Below, piece after piece: positions 34,046 through 42,908 of a DNA stretch of 64,000 nt (the first letter of the stretch is position 1; each line of letters opens with the position of its first letter). The notes under the pieces were generated by a model. The model searched no databases, had not been told where the DNA came from, and was given only the letters and a program-made list of their open reading frames with translations. The DNA lies in contig CAVWJX010000005.1 of assembly GCA_963755435.1 (NCBI GenBank), forward strand, positions 806,001 through 870,000, in the 5' to 3' direction. A program made the position numbers and the translations under genes. The stretch comes from AP-15 sp963755435 (GTDB taxonomy: Bacteria; Pseudomonadota; Alphaproteobacteria; ATCC43930; CGMCC-115725).

Positions 34046-35656
34046 ATGTCGAAAAATCCACTCAAGGGCAGCGAACGTCAGCCATTGCCGGGGGCGAAGC
34101 CGGTCGGCAGGGCCGATCCTGGCGAGCGCCTGGAAGTCAGCGTCATTCTCCGCCGCCGCAACGCCAACATGTTGAAGGAGAGAGTGACGGCACTGGCCCG
34201 GCGCGACCGGACATCCCGGCATCTATCGCGCGGGCAACTTGACCAGGAGTTCGGCGCCGACGGCTCGGATATTGCCGCGGTCAAAAAATTCGCCGCCGAC
34301 CATGGCTTGGCGGTGGTCCAGGAGCACGCCGGGCGGCGCACCGTCGTGCTGTCGGGAACCGTCGCCCAGTTCAATGCCGCGTTCGGCGTCGATCTGCAGC
34401 GCTTCGAGCACCCTGGCGGCTCGTATCGCGGGCGGACCGGCAACGTCCACCTGCCGGACGAGCTGATCGGCCGCGTCGAGGCGGTGCTCGGCCTTGACGA
34501 TCGGCCGGTTGCCAGGCCGCATTTCCGCGTTCGCCCGGCGCCCGGCAATGTGCGCTGGCACGCCGATGCGGCGGCCGGCGCCGCGTTCACGCCGCTCGAG
34601 ATCGCCTCGCTCTATAATTTCCCGCCCGGAACCGGAGCCGGTGAGTGCGTCGCGATTATCGAGCTTGGCGGCGGCGAGCGGATGGCGGATCTGAATGCCT
34701 ACTTCTCGACGCTCGGCATCGCCTCGGCCCCGAAAGTCGTCGCGGTGTCGGTCGACCATGGCAAGAACCACCCGACCGGCGATCCGAACGGGCCCGACGG
34801 CGAGGTGATGCTCGATATCGAAGTGGTCGGAGCGGTCGCGCCGCAAGCCCGGATCGCGGTTTATTTCGCCCCCAATACCGATGCCGGCTTCCTCGACGCG
34901 GTCACTACCGCCATCCATGACGCGACCAACAAGCCTTCGGTCATCTCGATCAGCTGGGGCGGCCCGGAATCGTCCTGGACGGCGCAGTCGATGAGCGCGT
35001 TCGACGAGGCCTTCCAGTCCGCGGCGGCGGTCGGCATCACGGTCTGCGTCGCCTCGGGCGACAACGGCTCGGGCGACGGCGTCGGCGACGGCGGGGATCA
35101 CGTCGATTTCCCGGCGTCGAGCCCGCACGCGCTGGCTTGCGGCGGCACCAGGCTCACCGCCGCCGGCGGCGCAATCTCGGGCGAGGCGGTGTGGAACGAC
35201 GGCGCCCAAGGCGGCTCGGGCGGCGGCGGGATCAGCAGCGTCTTCACCCTGCCGGCCTGGCAGGACGGGCTGCACACGACCAAGACATCGGGCGGTGATG
35301 CGGTTCTGACCATGCGCGGCGTGCCTGACGTCAGCGGCGACGCCGACCCGCAAACCGGCTACCGGGTGCGGATCGACGGGACCGACACGGTGATCGGCGG
35401 AACCAGTGCCGTTGCCCCGCTATGGGCCGGCCTGATCGCCCGCATCAACGCGGCCAACGGCAGCCCGGCCGGCTTGGTCAACCCGATCCTCTATGCCAAT
35501 GCCGGTACGCTTCGCGACATCGCGGCCGGCAATAACGGCAGCTTCGCGGCGGGCCCCGGCTGGGATGCCTGCACCGGCCTCGGCAGCCCGGACGGCGGCA
35601 AGGTCGCGGCTCTGCTCGCATCGGCCAAAACCGCCGGATCAACCCCGACGAGCTGA
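34046..35656 (+). CDS. S53 family peptidase (kumamolisin-like)
   Basis: A 536-residue acid-type serine-carboxyl protease. The N-terminal ~190 residues form a pro-domain (VTALARRDRTSRHLSRGQLD; LSGTVAQFNAAFGVDLQRFE), followed by the catalytic domain. The catalytic Glu253 and Asp257 are in GEVMLDIEV, the oxyanion Asp is in VASGDNGSG, and the Ser454 elbow is GGTSAVAPLWAGL, all as in kumamolisin/sedolisin. No signal peptide is seen, so export may use another route or the product stays cytoplasmic. AGGAGG stands just before the ATG at 34046. It would be active at low pH and is autoactivated by pro-domain removal. Confidence 0.93.
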   Translation: MSKNPLKGSERQPLPGAKPVGRADPGERLEVSVILRRRNANMLKERVTALARRDRTSRHLSRGQLDQEFGADGSDIAAVKKFAADHGLAVVQEHAGRRTVVLSGTVAQFNAAFGVDLQRFEHPGGSYRGRTGNVHLPDELIGRVEAVLGLDDRPVARPHFRVRPAPGNVRWHADAAAGAAFTPLEIASLYNFPPGTGAGECVAIIELGGGERMADLNAYFSTLGIASAPKVVAVSVDHGKNHPTGDPNGPDGEVMLDIEVVGAVAPQARIAVYFAPNTDAGFLDAVTTAIHDATNKPSVISISWGGPESSWTAQSMSAFDEAFQSAAAVGITVCVASGDNGSGDGVGDGGDHVDFPASSPHALACGGTRLTAAGGAISGEAVWNDGAQGGSGGGGISSVFTLPAWQDGLHTTKTSGGDAVLTMRGVPDVSGDADPQTGYRVRIDGTDTVIGGTSAVAPLWAGLIARINAANGSPAGLVNPILYANAGTLRDIAAGNNGSFAAGPGWDACTGLGSPDGGKVAALLASAKTAGSTPTS

Positions 35657-35820
35657 GCCTCGCGGGCGGCGGTCGGCGCGCTCGCGACCCGAGAAGTCGA
35701 TCGGGGCCGAGGCGCCGCCTGCAGCCCGCGTCCGCATCAAAAGGCGCCCGGCGCGTCGCCCGGGCTTGTCGATCGGGAATTCGTCGACCCGGACGGATCC
35801 CATTCCCTGTCCTCGTCGCG

Positions 35821-35840
35821 CCCGCGAAAGCGGGGGTCCA
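35821..35840. repeat. Short palindrome of REP type
   Basis: CCCGC-GAAA-GCGGG forms a 5 bp stem with a GAAA tetraloop, followed by GGTCCA. Comparable CCCGCGAAAGCGGG elements occur in many high-GC proteobacteria between convergent genes. It lies in the 216 bp between the convergent peptidase and racemase genes and could help terminate either transcript, although no T-run follows. Confidence 0.55.
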
Positions 35841-35872
35841 GTGCCAATGGCAGAGTGCTCGCGGCTCCTAGT

Positions 35873-36532
35873 CTAGGTTTTCTCGATCATCGCCTTGAGC
35901 TTGGCGACGGCGCTGCCGGGGCTGGTCAGGATTGGCCGGTCGAGCGCCGCCGCGACCGCCGGCGCTGCGCGTGCGGTCGAAAAATGGGCGAGCAGCACCG
36001 CATCGCAACCGGCGAAGCGCGGCGCCGCCTCGGCGATCAGCCGGTCATGGGTCGTCGCGTCGCCCGCCTTGAGCGCCGCCATCGCCCCGGCCACGCAATA
36101 GCTCTCGATCGTCGCCGGCGACCGGCGCGATGCGGCCATCGCGCGGAACTCGTCCTCCATCGATTGGACGCTCGGCGCAAAAGTCGCCAGCATGCCGATC
36201 CGCCGGCCCGAAGCCAGTGCCGCCTCGAACATCGCCTCGTTCGGCTTGAGCACCGGAACCGGGGCGCTGGCCGCCGCGGCCTCGATCGCCTCGCCAAAGG
36301 CCGAGCAGGTGAACAGGATGCCGGCGGCGCCGGTGTTGGCGGCGTAGTCGGCCAAGGCCAGGATGCGTCTGGTCATCGCCGCCGTGAGTTCGCCGTCGCG
36401 CTCGCGGTCGAGGCTCAGCGAATCATCGAGAATGTTGCTGCATTCGGCCTCGGGCCACAATTCGCCAAACGCCTGCTCGACCGGCGCGATCGCAACCTTG
36501 ACGGCATGGATCAAGGCGATGCGGGTGCTCAT
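35873..36532 (-). CDS. Aspartate/glutamate racemase family protein
   Basis: A 219-residue protein of the Asp/Glu/hydantoin racemase superfamily. The first conserved Cys is in ILFTCSAFGEAIEAAA near residue 75. At the second Cys position the sequence reads LLAHFSTARAA, so the two-cysteine racemisation mechanism is incomplete. Single-Cys members include arylmalonate decarboxylases and maleate isomerases, though they often keep the second Cys rather than the first. The N-terminal IALIHAV strand is typical. The role is a racemase, decarboxylase or isomerase of an acidic small molecule. Confidence 0.8.
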   Translation of the reverse strand: MSTRIALIHAVKVAIAPVEQAFGELWPEAECSNILDDSLSLDRERDGELTAAMTRRILALADYAANTGAAGILFTCSAFGEAIEAAAASAPVPVLKPNEAMFEAALASGRRIGMLATFAPSVQSMEDEFRAMAASRRSPATIESYCVAGAMAALKAGDATTHDRLIAEAAPRFAGCDAVLLAHFSTARAAPAVAAALDRPILTSPGSAVAKLKAMIEKT

Positions 36533-36702
36533 CCTCGGCTCCCCTCGGAGATTTCGGCGGGGTGAGGATCAAGCCCGGATCGCCCTGCGGGTCAAGCCTG
36601 AGCGTCGCTGTCGCGGCGTTGGTCGGCTGCCGCGGCGGCGGCGCGCCGAGCCTGCCGGGTTGCCTTGGCCGCGGCGCCCGGCGAGGATCGCGGCAATTGC
36701 CG

Positions 36703-36957
36703 CTACTCCGCCGTCGGCCTGGCGAATGCCGCCGGAGAAAACGAATTCTGCCGGGCGGCGGCGCGCGCCTGGCGCACCCGCTCGCGCGAGGCCGCGTATT
36801 CCTCGAGTAAGGCGCGATCGGCCGCAGCCACCCTGCCTTGGGTCGGCAAGACGCACGCGGTCGGACAGCGGGTGATGCCCCGCGTCCTGATGAATTCGGC
36901 TACCGCCGCCTCGCCGCCGCGCTCGGCCGACATTCGCGCTGATTTTTTGCCGCTCAT
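36703..36957 (-). CDS. Small conserved hypothetical protein
   Basis: An 84-residue basic protein starting at ATG 36957. The stretch AVAEFIRTRGITRCPTACVLPTQGRVA followed by a helix rich in Arg and Glu resembles small uncharacterised proteins from alphaproteobacteria. It has two cysteines in a CPTAC pattern that could bind metal or form a disulfide, and no membrane segment. The longer frame from 37152 has unconvincing composition. No function is proposed. Confidence 0.5.
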   Translation of the reverse strand: MSGKKSARMSAERGGEAAVAEFIRTRGITRCPTACVLPTQGRVAAADRALLEEYAASRERVRQARAAARQNSFSPAAFARPTAE

Positions 36958-37188
36958 CACGCCCGCCATTCTCTGCCCAATTCGATCCGTGCAGAGTGGC
37001 AATCTGGTTGCGCGAGACGGCGCTGGCCATGACGGATGTCTCACCGGATTCCAGCGGGAACAATCGACTACGGTGTTCGCCGATGGCACCGAGGGGAAGG
37101 CGGGAGCATCTTTCTGCGCAACCGTGCCGGTGGCGCCGGGCGGAAACCTCATTCAAGGTCCCGATACGTTCCGGCCTGCGGCGATCGC

Positions 37189-37884
37189 TCAGCGCGCCGC
37201 CGCGGCCGGTCCGGATGGGGTCGCCGGCGGCGCCGGCTTGGTGCCGATGAACAGCTCGACGGTCTGGTCCGGCAACGCTTCGCTCGGCGGGACCCGGCTT
37301 TGATAGGGGATGCCGAATTTGGTCAGCCCGGCCAGCAATATCTTTGTCGTGCCCGAACCACCGTTGCCGGCGTCGTAGACGTTGATTCCCATGGATTTGA
37401 TGTCGCCGAATATCGTCGTGGCTTCGGGGCCGCGAGCATCCCAATTCGCCGATTTCAGCACATTGACGATTTCGGTCGCATAGCGATAGGCCTCGATATC
37501 GTCGGGCATGCACGAGACCACGACCTGGTGGGTTCCGAACGGGCGCAAGTAGTCGGCGAGCTTGGCCGCCGCATCGGCGCTGATGTTGCGCCCGCGCTCG
37601 CGTTGCCGCAGCTTGTCGACCTCGCCTTGGAGGGCGTCGACCTGCTTCGTCAGCACTGCCGAATGCACCTGCGCGGTCAGGTGCGAGATCCGCACCGTGG
37701 CGCTGCGCTGCTGCCAGATCGTCGCCCCGATGACGAGCCCGCCCAATAGCACGATCGCGGCCATCCGCCGCCGCCGGTCGGTCGGCGCCCCCGGCGCCCC
37801 GGCGCAAGCGGCAGTCGCGACGGCAACCAGGATCAGCACGAGCAATTCCGGCAACCACCCCGCAACGCCACTCGCCCACGCCAT
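37189..37884 (-). CDS. Membrane-anchored protein with coiled coil, function unknown
   Basis: A 231-residue protein. Two hydrophobic stretches lie at the N-terminus (WLPELLVLILVAVATAA, about 10-26, and MAAIVLLGGLVIGAT, about 40-54), then a heptad-like helix LTKQVDALQGEVDKLRQRERG, and a C-terminal soluble domain (about 103-220) with NVYDAGNGGSGTTKI. No known domain is recognised. The periplasmic or cytoplasmic part could sense or bind something. It follows the MFS gene on the same strand after 56 bp, and may share its transcript. ATG 37884 was chosen; further upstream the frame runs antisense-like through the MFS gene. Confidence 0.7.
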   Translation of the reverse strand: MAWASGVAGWLPELLVLILVAVATAACAGAPGAPTDRRRRMAAIVLLGGLVIGATIWQQRSATVRISHLTAQVHSAVLTKQVDALQGEVDKLRQRERGRNISADAAAKLADYLRPFGTHQVVVSCMPDDIEAYRYATEIVNVLKSANWDARGPEATTIFGDIKSMGINVYDAGNGGSGTTKILLAGLTKFGIPYQSRVPPSEALPDQTVELFIGTKPAPPATPSGPAAAAR

Positions 37885-37940
37885 TGATGTTTCCCTTTGA
37901 ACCCCTGCTGGAGAGCCGGATTGCGCGGCCGATCGGGATG

Positions 37941-39221
37941 CTATTCGAGAGCCAGCGCCGCCTCGGTGGGCTCGGCGCCCCGGCCGCCGACGCCGATAAA
38001 GAGGACCATCACCGCGGCGCCGAGCAACATCAGCCCGGCCAGCAGGAAGGCCTCGAAATAGGTCCCGAATACGGTGCGCGACACACCGCCGAGATAGGCT
38101 GCCGAGGCGCTGCCGAGCTGATGGATTACGGTGATCCAGGCGACCATGATCCCGGTCTTCTCGGTGCCGACGACCCGGTTGAGGAGCCGCACCGTCGGCG
38201 GCACGCTGGCGATCCAGTCGAGGCCGTAAAACACCGCGAACAGCGGCAGCCCCCAGATCGACCGGCCGAAGGCGAACGGCAGGTACATCAAGGCGAGGCC
38301 GCGCAATCCGTAATACCAGGCGAGCAGCAGCCGGTTGTCGCAGCGGTCGCTGAGCCAGCCCGACAAGGTGCCGCCGATGAAGCTGAACACGCCGGCCGCG
38401 GCGAGGAGGCCGGCGCCGGCGACCTCGCTCAGCCCGTGATCGACGCAGGCCGGGATCAGATGGGTCCCGATCAGCCCGTTGGTGGTGGCGCCGCAAACAA
38501 AATAGCCGCCCGCGATCAGCCAGAAATCGCGCTTGCGCCCGCCCTCGCCAAGCGCCCGGAAGGCGACGGTCAACGGGTTGCCGGCCGGCGCCGGCTCCGC
38601 CCTGGGGCCGCCGGGGTCGCCGTAGGGCGCCAGCCCGAGATCGCCCGGCCGGTTGCGCATCAATAGCGCGACCAATGGCACGAAGACCATCACCACGAGC
38701 GCCAGTACCACCGCCATCACCCGCCAGCCAAAATGGGTGACGAGCCCGGCCAGGCTCGGCAGGAAGACGAGTTGGCCGGCGGCATTGGCCGCGGTCAGCA
38801 CCCCGACCACCAATCCCTGGCGGCTGCGGAACCAGCGCGCCGCGATATAGGCCGAGATAAAGCTGCCGATCACGCCGGTGCTGGCGCCGACGACGACGCC
38901 CCACAGCACGATCAATTGCCATGCGTGATGCATCGCCGGCGACATCGCCACGGCCGCGGCGGTCAGGGTCATCGACAGCGCCATCGTCCGGCGCACGCCC
39001 CAGCGGTCCATCAATGCCGCGGCGAACGGGCCGACCAGCCCGTAAAGCAACAGATTGATGCCGATCGCCAGCGATATCGTCGCCGGCGACCACGAGAATT
39101 CCCGTTCGAGCGGGACGATCAGCACGCCCGGCGCGGCTCGGACCCCGGCCGTCAACAGCCCGACGACAAAGGTGGTGCCGGCGATGACCCAGGCGTAATG
39201 CAGCTTTCTGGCTGAACCCAA
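37941..39221 (-). CDS. MFS transporter
   Basis: A 426-residue major facilitator with twelve predicted hydrophobic segments. The loop 2-3 motif appears as ALMDRWGVRRTMAL, related to the GxxxDRxGxRR signature, and a matching loop later reads LSGWLSDRCDNRLLLA. It resembles monocarboxylate/oxalate-formate type antiporters. It begins directly after the 2-hydroxyacid dehydrogenase gene (10 bp), which makes import or export of a hydroxy- or keto-acid plausible (inference). Inner-membrane protein. Confidence 0.9.
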   Translation of the reverse strand: MGSARKLHYAWVIAGTTFVVGLLTAGVRAAPGVLIVPLEREFSWSPATISLAIGINLLLYGLVGPFAAALMDRWGVRRTMALSMTLTAAAVAMSPAMHHAWQLIVLWGVVVGASTGVIGSFISAYIAARWFRSRQGLVVGVLTAANAAGQLVFLPSLAGLVTHFGWRVMAVVLALVVMVFVPLVALLMRNRPGDLGLAPYGDPGGPRAEPAPAGNPLTVAFRALGEGGRKRDFWLIAGGYFVCGATTNGLIGTHLIPACVDHGLSEVAGAGLLAAAGVFSFIGGTLSGWLSDRCDNRLLLAWYYGLRGLALMYLPFAFGRSIWGLPLFAVFYGLDWIASVPPTVRLLNRVVGTEKTGIMVAWITVIHQLGSASAAYLGGVSRTVFGTYFEAFLLAGLMLLGAAVMVLFIGVGGRGAEPTEAALALE

Positions 39222-39231
39222 CTCCTGCTCC

Positions 39232-40179
39232 TCAGCCGACCGGCGTCGGCAATTTCCGTCCGGCGAAATGCGCCAGCAGATTATCGATGAAGAGTTCGCC
39301 CATCGCGGCCCGGGTCTGGTGGGTGGCGCTGCCGGTATGCGGCATCAAGACGACGTTTTCGAGCGCGGTCAGCGCCGGCGGCACATGCGGCTCGTGCTCG
39401 AACACGTCGAGCCCGGCGGCGCCGATTGCGCCCGATTGGAGGGCCGCGGCCAGCGCCGTCTCGTCGACGATCGAGCCGCGGGCGATGTTGATCAGCGTGC
39501 CGTCCGGCCCCAGCGCGTCGAGCACCTCGCGGTCGACCAGATGCCGGGTGCGCTCGCCCCCGGTGGCGGCGACGACCAGGATGTCGCTCCAGCGCGCGAG
39601 CTCGACGAGATCGGCGAAATAGGGGTAGGGCGCCTCGGGTTTTCGGCGCGGGCCATGATAGCCGATCGTAGTGCCAAAGGCGGCGCAGCGCTCGGCGATC
39701 GCCTGGCCGATGCGGCCGAGCCCGATAATGCCGACCCGGCGTCCGCGCAGGGCGCGGCCAAAGCGCAGCTCGCCGGCGGGCCATTGGCCGCGGCGCACGA
39801 ACTGGTCGCCCTCGACAATCCGCCGCTCGACCGCCAGCAGCAGCGCCAGCGCGGTGTCGGCAGTGTCCTCGGTCACGACGTCGGGGGTGTTGGTGACCTC
39901 GATGCCGCGCGATTTCGCATGGCCGACGGCGATCGCATCGACCCCGATGCCGAGGCAGGCCACGATCTCGACCCGCGGCAAGGCGTCGATCAGCGCCGCC
40001 GGGCAGCCGTGCAGCGCATAGACCGCGATCGCCCGTACCCGTGGCGCGAGCCGGCCCAGCAACGCCTCGCGGTCCGCCGCCTCCCACAGCCGGTGGACTT
40101 CGAACAAGGCTTCGAGCCGCGCCTGGGTTGGCGGATAGAGCGGCCCGACCAGCAGGATTTCCGGCTTCTCATCGGCCAT
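39232..40179 (-). CDS. D-2-hydroxyacid dehydrogenase
   Basis: A 315-residue NAD(P)-dependent dehydrogenase. The cofactor motif is VGIIGLGRIGQAIAERC; catalytic Arg is in INIARGSIVDE, Glu in DVFEHEP and His in MPHTGSATHQTR. These are diagnostic of glyoxylate/hydroxypyruvate reductases and phosphoglycerate dehydrogenase relatives. ATG 40179 is the start; upstream the frame is a shadow of the riboflavin gene. It lies 5 bp after ribB and 10 bp before the MFS gene. Confidence 0.92.
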   Translation of the reverse strand: MADEKPEILLVGPLYPPTQARLEALFEVHRLWEAADREALLGRLAPRVRAIAVYALHGCPAALIDALPRVEIVACLGIGVDAIAVGHAKSRGIEVTNTPDVVTEDTADTALALLLAVERRIVEGDQFVRRGQWPAGELRFGRALRGRRVGIIGLGRIGQAIAERCAAFGTTIGYHGPRRKPEAPYPYFADLVELARWSDILVVAATGGERTRHLVDREVLDALGPDGTLINIARGSIVDETALAAALQSGAIGAAGLDVFEHEPHVPPALTALENVVLMPHTGSATHQTRAAMGELFIDNLLAHFAGRKLPTPVG

Positions 40180-40184
40180 TCCCG

Positions 40185-41306
40185 CTACTCGCCTTCGAGC
40201 GGCTCGGTGTCGACGATCTCGATGCCGAACCCGGCGATGCCGACATAGGTGCGCGAGCGGGTCGCCAGCAGCTGGATCGACGAGATTCTGAGGTCGCGCA
40301 AAATCTGGGCGCCGAGCCCGACCTCGCGCCATTGCACGTTGCGCTCGCGCTCCGACAGCGTGGCCTCCTCGCCGACCGTCGAGGTCGGGACGCCGGAGGT
40401 GCCGTCGCGCAGATAGACCAGCACCCCCTGGCCCGCCGCCTTGAAATGGTCGAGCGCCGCGCGGATCGGCTTGGCGCCGCCGAACACGTCCTCGAGCACG
40501 TTGGCGCGATGCAGCCGGGTCGGGACCCGCGCCCCGTCGCCGATGCTGCCATAGACAAAGGCGTAGTGGTGCACCTTGTCGAACGGGGTCACATAGGCAT
40601 AGCCGGCAAGCTCGCCGATCTCGCTCGCCACTTTGAACTCGGCGACCCGGCTCACCAGCTTTTCGCGCGCCTGACGGTAGGCGATCAAATCGGCGACCGA
40701 GATGCGCTGCAGCGCATGCTTCTCGGCAAAGCCCGCGACCTGGGGGCCGCGCATCACCGTGCCGTCGTCGTTGACCAGTTCGCAGATCGCCGCCACCGGC
40801 TCGATCCCGGCGAGCCGGCAGAAATCGACCGCCGCCTCGGTATGGCCCGAGCGCATCAGCACCCCGCCATCCTTGGCGATCAGCGGAAAGATGTGGCCGG
40901 GCCGGACGAAATCGGCGCGGCCGGTGTTGCCATTCGCCAGATTGCGGATCGTCGCGGTGCGGTCCTCGGCCGATATGCCGGTGGTAGTGCCGTGGCGATA
41001 GTCGACCGAAACGGTAAAGGCGGTGCCGTGGATTGCATCATTGTCGGCGACCATCGGCGCCAAATGCAGGCGGCGGGCGATCTCGCCGGTCAATGGCGCA
41101 CAGACGATGCCGCAGGTATGGCGCACGATGAACGCCATCTTCTCGGGCGTGGCATGGACCGCGGCGAGGATCAGGTCGCCCTCGTTCTCGCGGTCGTCGT
41201 CATCGGTGACGACAACGATCTCGCCGGCGGCGAACGCCTCGATCGCCTGGCGGACACGGGATTGGGGCACGGCGATCCTCTCGGCGGCAGCCGCACGGCT
41301 AGGCAA
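40185..41306 (-). CDS. ribB: 3,4-dihydroxy-2-butanone 4-phosphate synthase with degenerate GTP cyclohydrolase II domain
   Basis: A 373-residue RibBA-shaped protein. The N-terminal 200 residues are a complete DHBP synthase: DDDDRENEGDL, CAPLTGEIARRLHLAPM, and GHIFPLIAKDGGVLMRSGHTEAAVDFCRLAG. The C-terminal half should hold the GTP cyclohydrolase II zinc site (CLTGDVFGSxRCDCG); here it reads LHRANVLEDVFGGAKPIRA, without any of the zinc-binding Cys residues. So only the DHBP synthase reaction of riboflavin synthesis is expected. This decayed form occurs in alphaproteobacteria as RibBX, where a separate RibA supplies the other activity. The 5' end overlaps DUF6285 by 8 bp. Confidence 0.9.
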   Translation of the reverse strand: MPSRAAAAERIAVPQSRVRQAIEAFAAGEIVVVTDDDDRENEGDLILAAVHATPEKMAFIVRHTCGIVCAPLTGEIARRLHLAPMVADNDAIHGTAFTVSVDYRHGTTTGISAEDRTATIRNLANGNTGRADFVRPGHIFPLIAKDGGVLMRSGHTEAAVDFCRLAGIEPVAAICELVNDDGTVMRGPQVAGFAEKHALQRISVADLIAYRQAREKLVSRVAEFKVASEIGELAGYAYVTPFDKVHHYAFVYGSIGDGARVPTRLHRANVLEDVFGGAKPIRAALDHFKAAGQGVLVYLRDGTSGVPTSTVGEEATLSERERNVQWREVGLGAQILRDLRISSIQLLATRSRTYVGIAGFGIEIVDTEPLEGE

Positions 41307-41775
41307 AGCCGTTGGCGGCGAGAAATCTCGGGTTCGCCAGGCGCAGCCGGGCGATGGTCAGCCGCCACAGGATAGCGCGGGCGCGCGCCGCGCGCTCGGG
41401 CGAATTCTCGAAGGCGCCAATGCGCAAGTCGCGGGCCAGGCGGTGCAGCAGCTCCGCCGCAGCCGCAGCCGTCTCGCCATGCTCGGCCTCGGCTTCCAGC
41501 CTAACCCGCCCCGGCGTGCGGGGAAGGGAATGGGAGGGGGCTGGGCCGGCGGCGGCGTCGCCGCTATAAAGCATCCCGAACTCGGCGAGAATCGGGTCCG
41601 CCGCCAAATCGGCCGCGGCCTCGCGCTCGGCGATCGCGATGCAATTGGCGACCAGCCGCGCCTCGAGCCGGCGTTCCGGCGGCAGCAGCGGCAGCAGCTC
41701 GTTGATCAACACCTCGCGGGCCAACGCCAGCAGCGCCGGAGCCTCGGGCAAATCAGCATCCGGCATCTTAAGCAT
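41299..41775 (-). CDS. DUF6285 domain-containing protein
   Basis: A 158-residue helical protein whose main blocks are ALLALAREVLINELLPLLPPERRLEARLVANCIAIAERE and GLRIGAFENSPERAARARAIL-like C-terminal repeats (here RDLRIGAFENSPERAARARA). DUF6285 proteins of unknown function are typically encoded beside a kinase-like phosphotransferase, as here. The start ATG lies in the 16 bp tandem repeat, which supplies additional ATGs in all frames. Overlaps ribB by 8 bp. Role: probably an accessory subunit of the neighbouring kinase (inference). Confidence 0.82.
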   Translation of the reverse strand: MLKMPDADLPEAPALLALAREVLINELLPLLPPERRLEARLVANCIAIAEREAAADLAADPILAEFGMLYSGDAAAGPAPSHSLPRTPGRVRLEAEAEHGETAAAAAELLHRLARDLRIGAFENSPERAARARAILWRLTIARLRLANPRFLAANGFA

Positions 41776-41841
41776 CTGGCATCTTAAGCATCCGGCATCT
41801 TAGGCATCTGGCATCTTAGGCATCTGGCGTCTCACGCATCG
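41762..41841. repeat. 16 bp tandem repeat, four to five copies, at gene junction
   Basis: Units read GCATCTTAAGCATCTG, GCATCTTAAGCATCCG, GCATCTTAGGCATCTG, GCATCTTAGGCATCTG and a diverged GCGTCTCACGCATCGG. The array begins at the DUF6285 start codon and ends inside the stop region of the phosphotransferase gene. On the coding strand each unit offers ATG codons. Being 16 bp long, each copy shifts the frame by one, so the starts lie in different frames. Confidence 0.9.
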
Positions 41842-42908
41842 GCCGGCGCCCCGCCGGGGTCGAGCAGCATCAATATCGCCAATTCGCATTCGCTGGCCCG
41901 CCGCCCGGTCAAGGCCAGGTCGAGGCTGCGCTCGCCGCCCAAAATGTGGCGCTCGCTCTGCTGCAAGGCAATCACCGCCCAGCGCACGCTGGCCAGCACC
42001 TCCCAGAAATGGACCCGCGCCGGGTCGATGACCGTGCCGCTCTCGCCTTCATAGCCGCGGTAAAAGGGGGCGCGCGGGGCGATCCCGCCGGCTTCGCGGT
42101 CGAGTCGGGCAAAGCGCCAGCCTTTTGAGCAGAACCAGCCGATATCCTCGTGCGGGTCGCCCCAGCCGGCGAACTCCCAATCGAGAATCCCGGTCAGCCT
42201 CGCACCGTCGAGCAGATAGTTGCCGGTGCGGAAATCATGGTGGCACAGCACCGGGTCGGCGGGCGGGGGCAGGTGGGTTTCGAGCCAGCGCATGCCCCAT
42301 TCCAGCACCGGCCGCGGCGCCGGATGACGGTCGAGATAGGCGCGAAACCCGGCAATCTGCGGCGCCGGCCCGGTGTTCTCGGGCGGCGTCAGAAAGCCCA
42401 GATCGGGCCGCGGCGGGTGGATCGCGTGAATCCGCGCCAACTCCTGCCCGAGCCGCTCGGCGATGCCGGGCAAATGCGGGTCGAGCGCCGGATCGCGGGT
42501 GATCCGATGCCCGGCCGCACTCCCCGGCGCCCGGCGCATGATCAGAAACGGCTTGCCGTAGACCGCCGGGTCGGCGCTGGCGAACAGCGGCTCGGGCACC
42601 GTCACCCCGGCCGCGAACGCCGCCCGCAACACGGCGAATTCCTGCAAGCGGTCGAGGCTCGACGGCACCCCGGTCATCGCCGCGGCGCGCAATACCAGGC
42701 GCTGCTCGCCGGCCAGAAGGCCATCCGGGAAGTTCGCGTCGAGCCCCCAATTCTCCTGGATCGAGCCGCCGCTCAGCGGGGCGAGCCCGGTGATTTCGCA
42801 GGCCGTAGCACCACTCGCCCCGGCCAGAAAGCGGGCCAGCGCCGCCCGCCGCTCGTCGTTGTCGGCGGCGGCGGCCGGGTCAGATCGCGGCGACCGCGTG
42901 CCCGCCAT
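41832..42908 (-). CDS. Phosphotransferase family protein (aminoglycoside-phosphotransferase-like)
   Basis: A 358-residue kinase-fold protein. Opening EITGLAPLSGGSIQENWGLD corresponds to the nucleotide-binding loop, and LCHHDFRTGNYLLDG and ILDWEFAGWGDPHEDIGW are the catalytic HxDxxxxN and metal-binding DxE-like motifs of the APH family. In acyl-CoA dehydrogenase/DUF6285 gene neighbourhoods such kinases are thought to phosphorylate a metabolite rather than an antibiotic. Overlaps the preceding SDR gene by 29 bp and is separated from DUF6285 by the tandem repeat. ATG 42908 was used; an upstream ATG adds three residues. Confidence 0.88.
   Translation of the reverse strand: MAGTRSPRSDPAAAADNDERRAALARFLAGASGATACEITGLAPLSGGSIQENWGLDANFPDGLLAGEQRLVLRAAAMTGVPSSLDRLQEFAVLRAAFAAGVTVPEPLFASADPAVYGKPFLIMRRAPGSAAGHRITRDPALDPHLPGIAERLGQELARIHAIHPPRPDLGFLTPPENTGPAPQIAGFRAYLDRHPAPRPVLEWGMRWLETHLPPPADPVLCHHDFRTGNYLLDGARLTGILDWEFAGWGDPHEDIGWFCSKGWRFARLDREAGGIAPRAPFYRGYEGESGTVIDPARVHFWEVLASVRWAVIALQQSERHILGGERSLDLALTGRRASECELAILMLLDPGGAPADA

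Noticed and set aside
41762..41841. Tandem repeat considered as a CRISPR array
   Set aside because: Units are only 16 bp and directly adjacent without unique spacers, and there are no cas genes.
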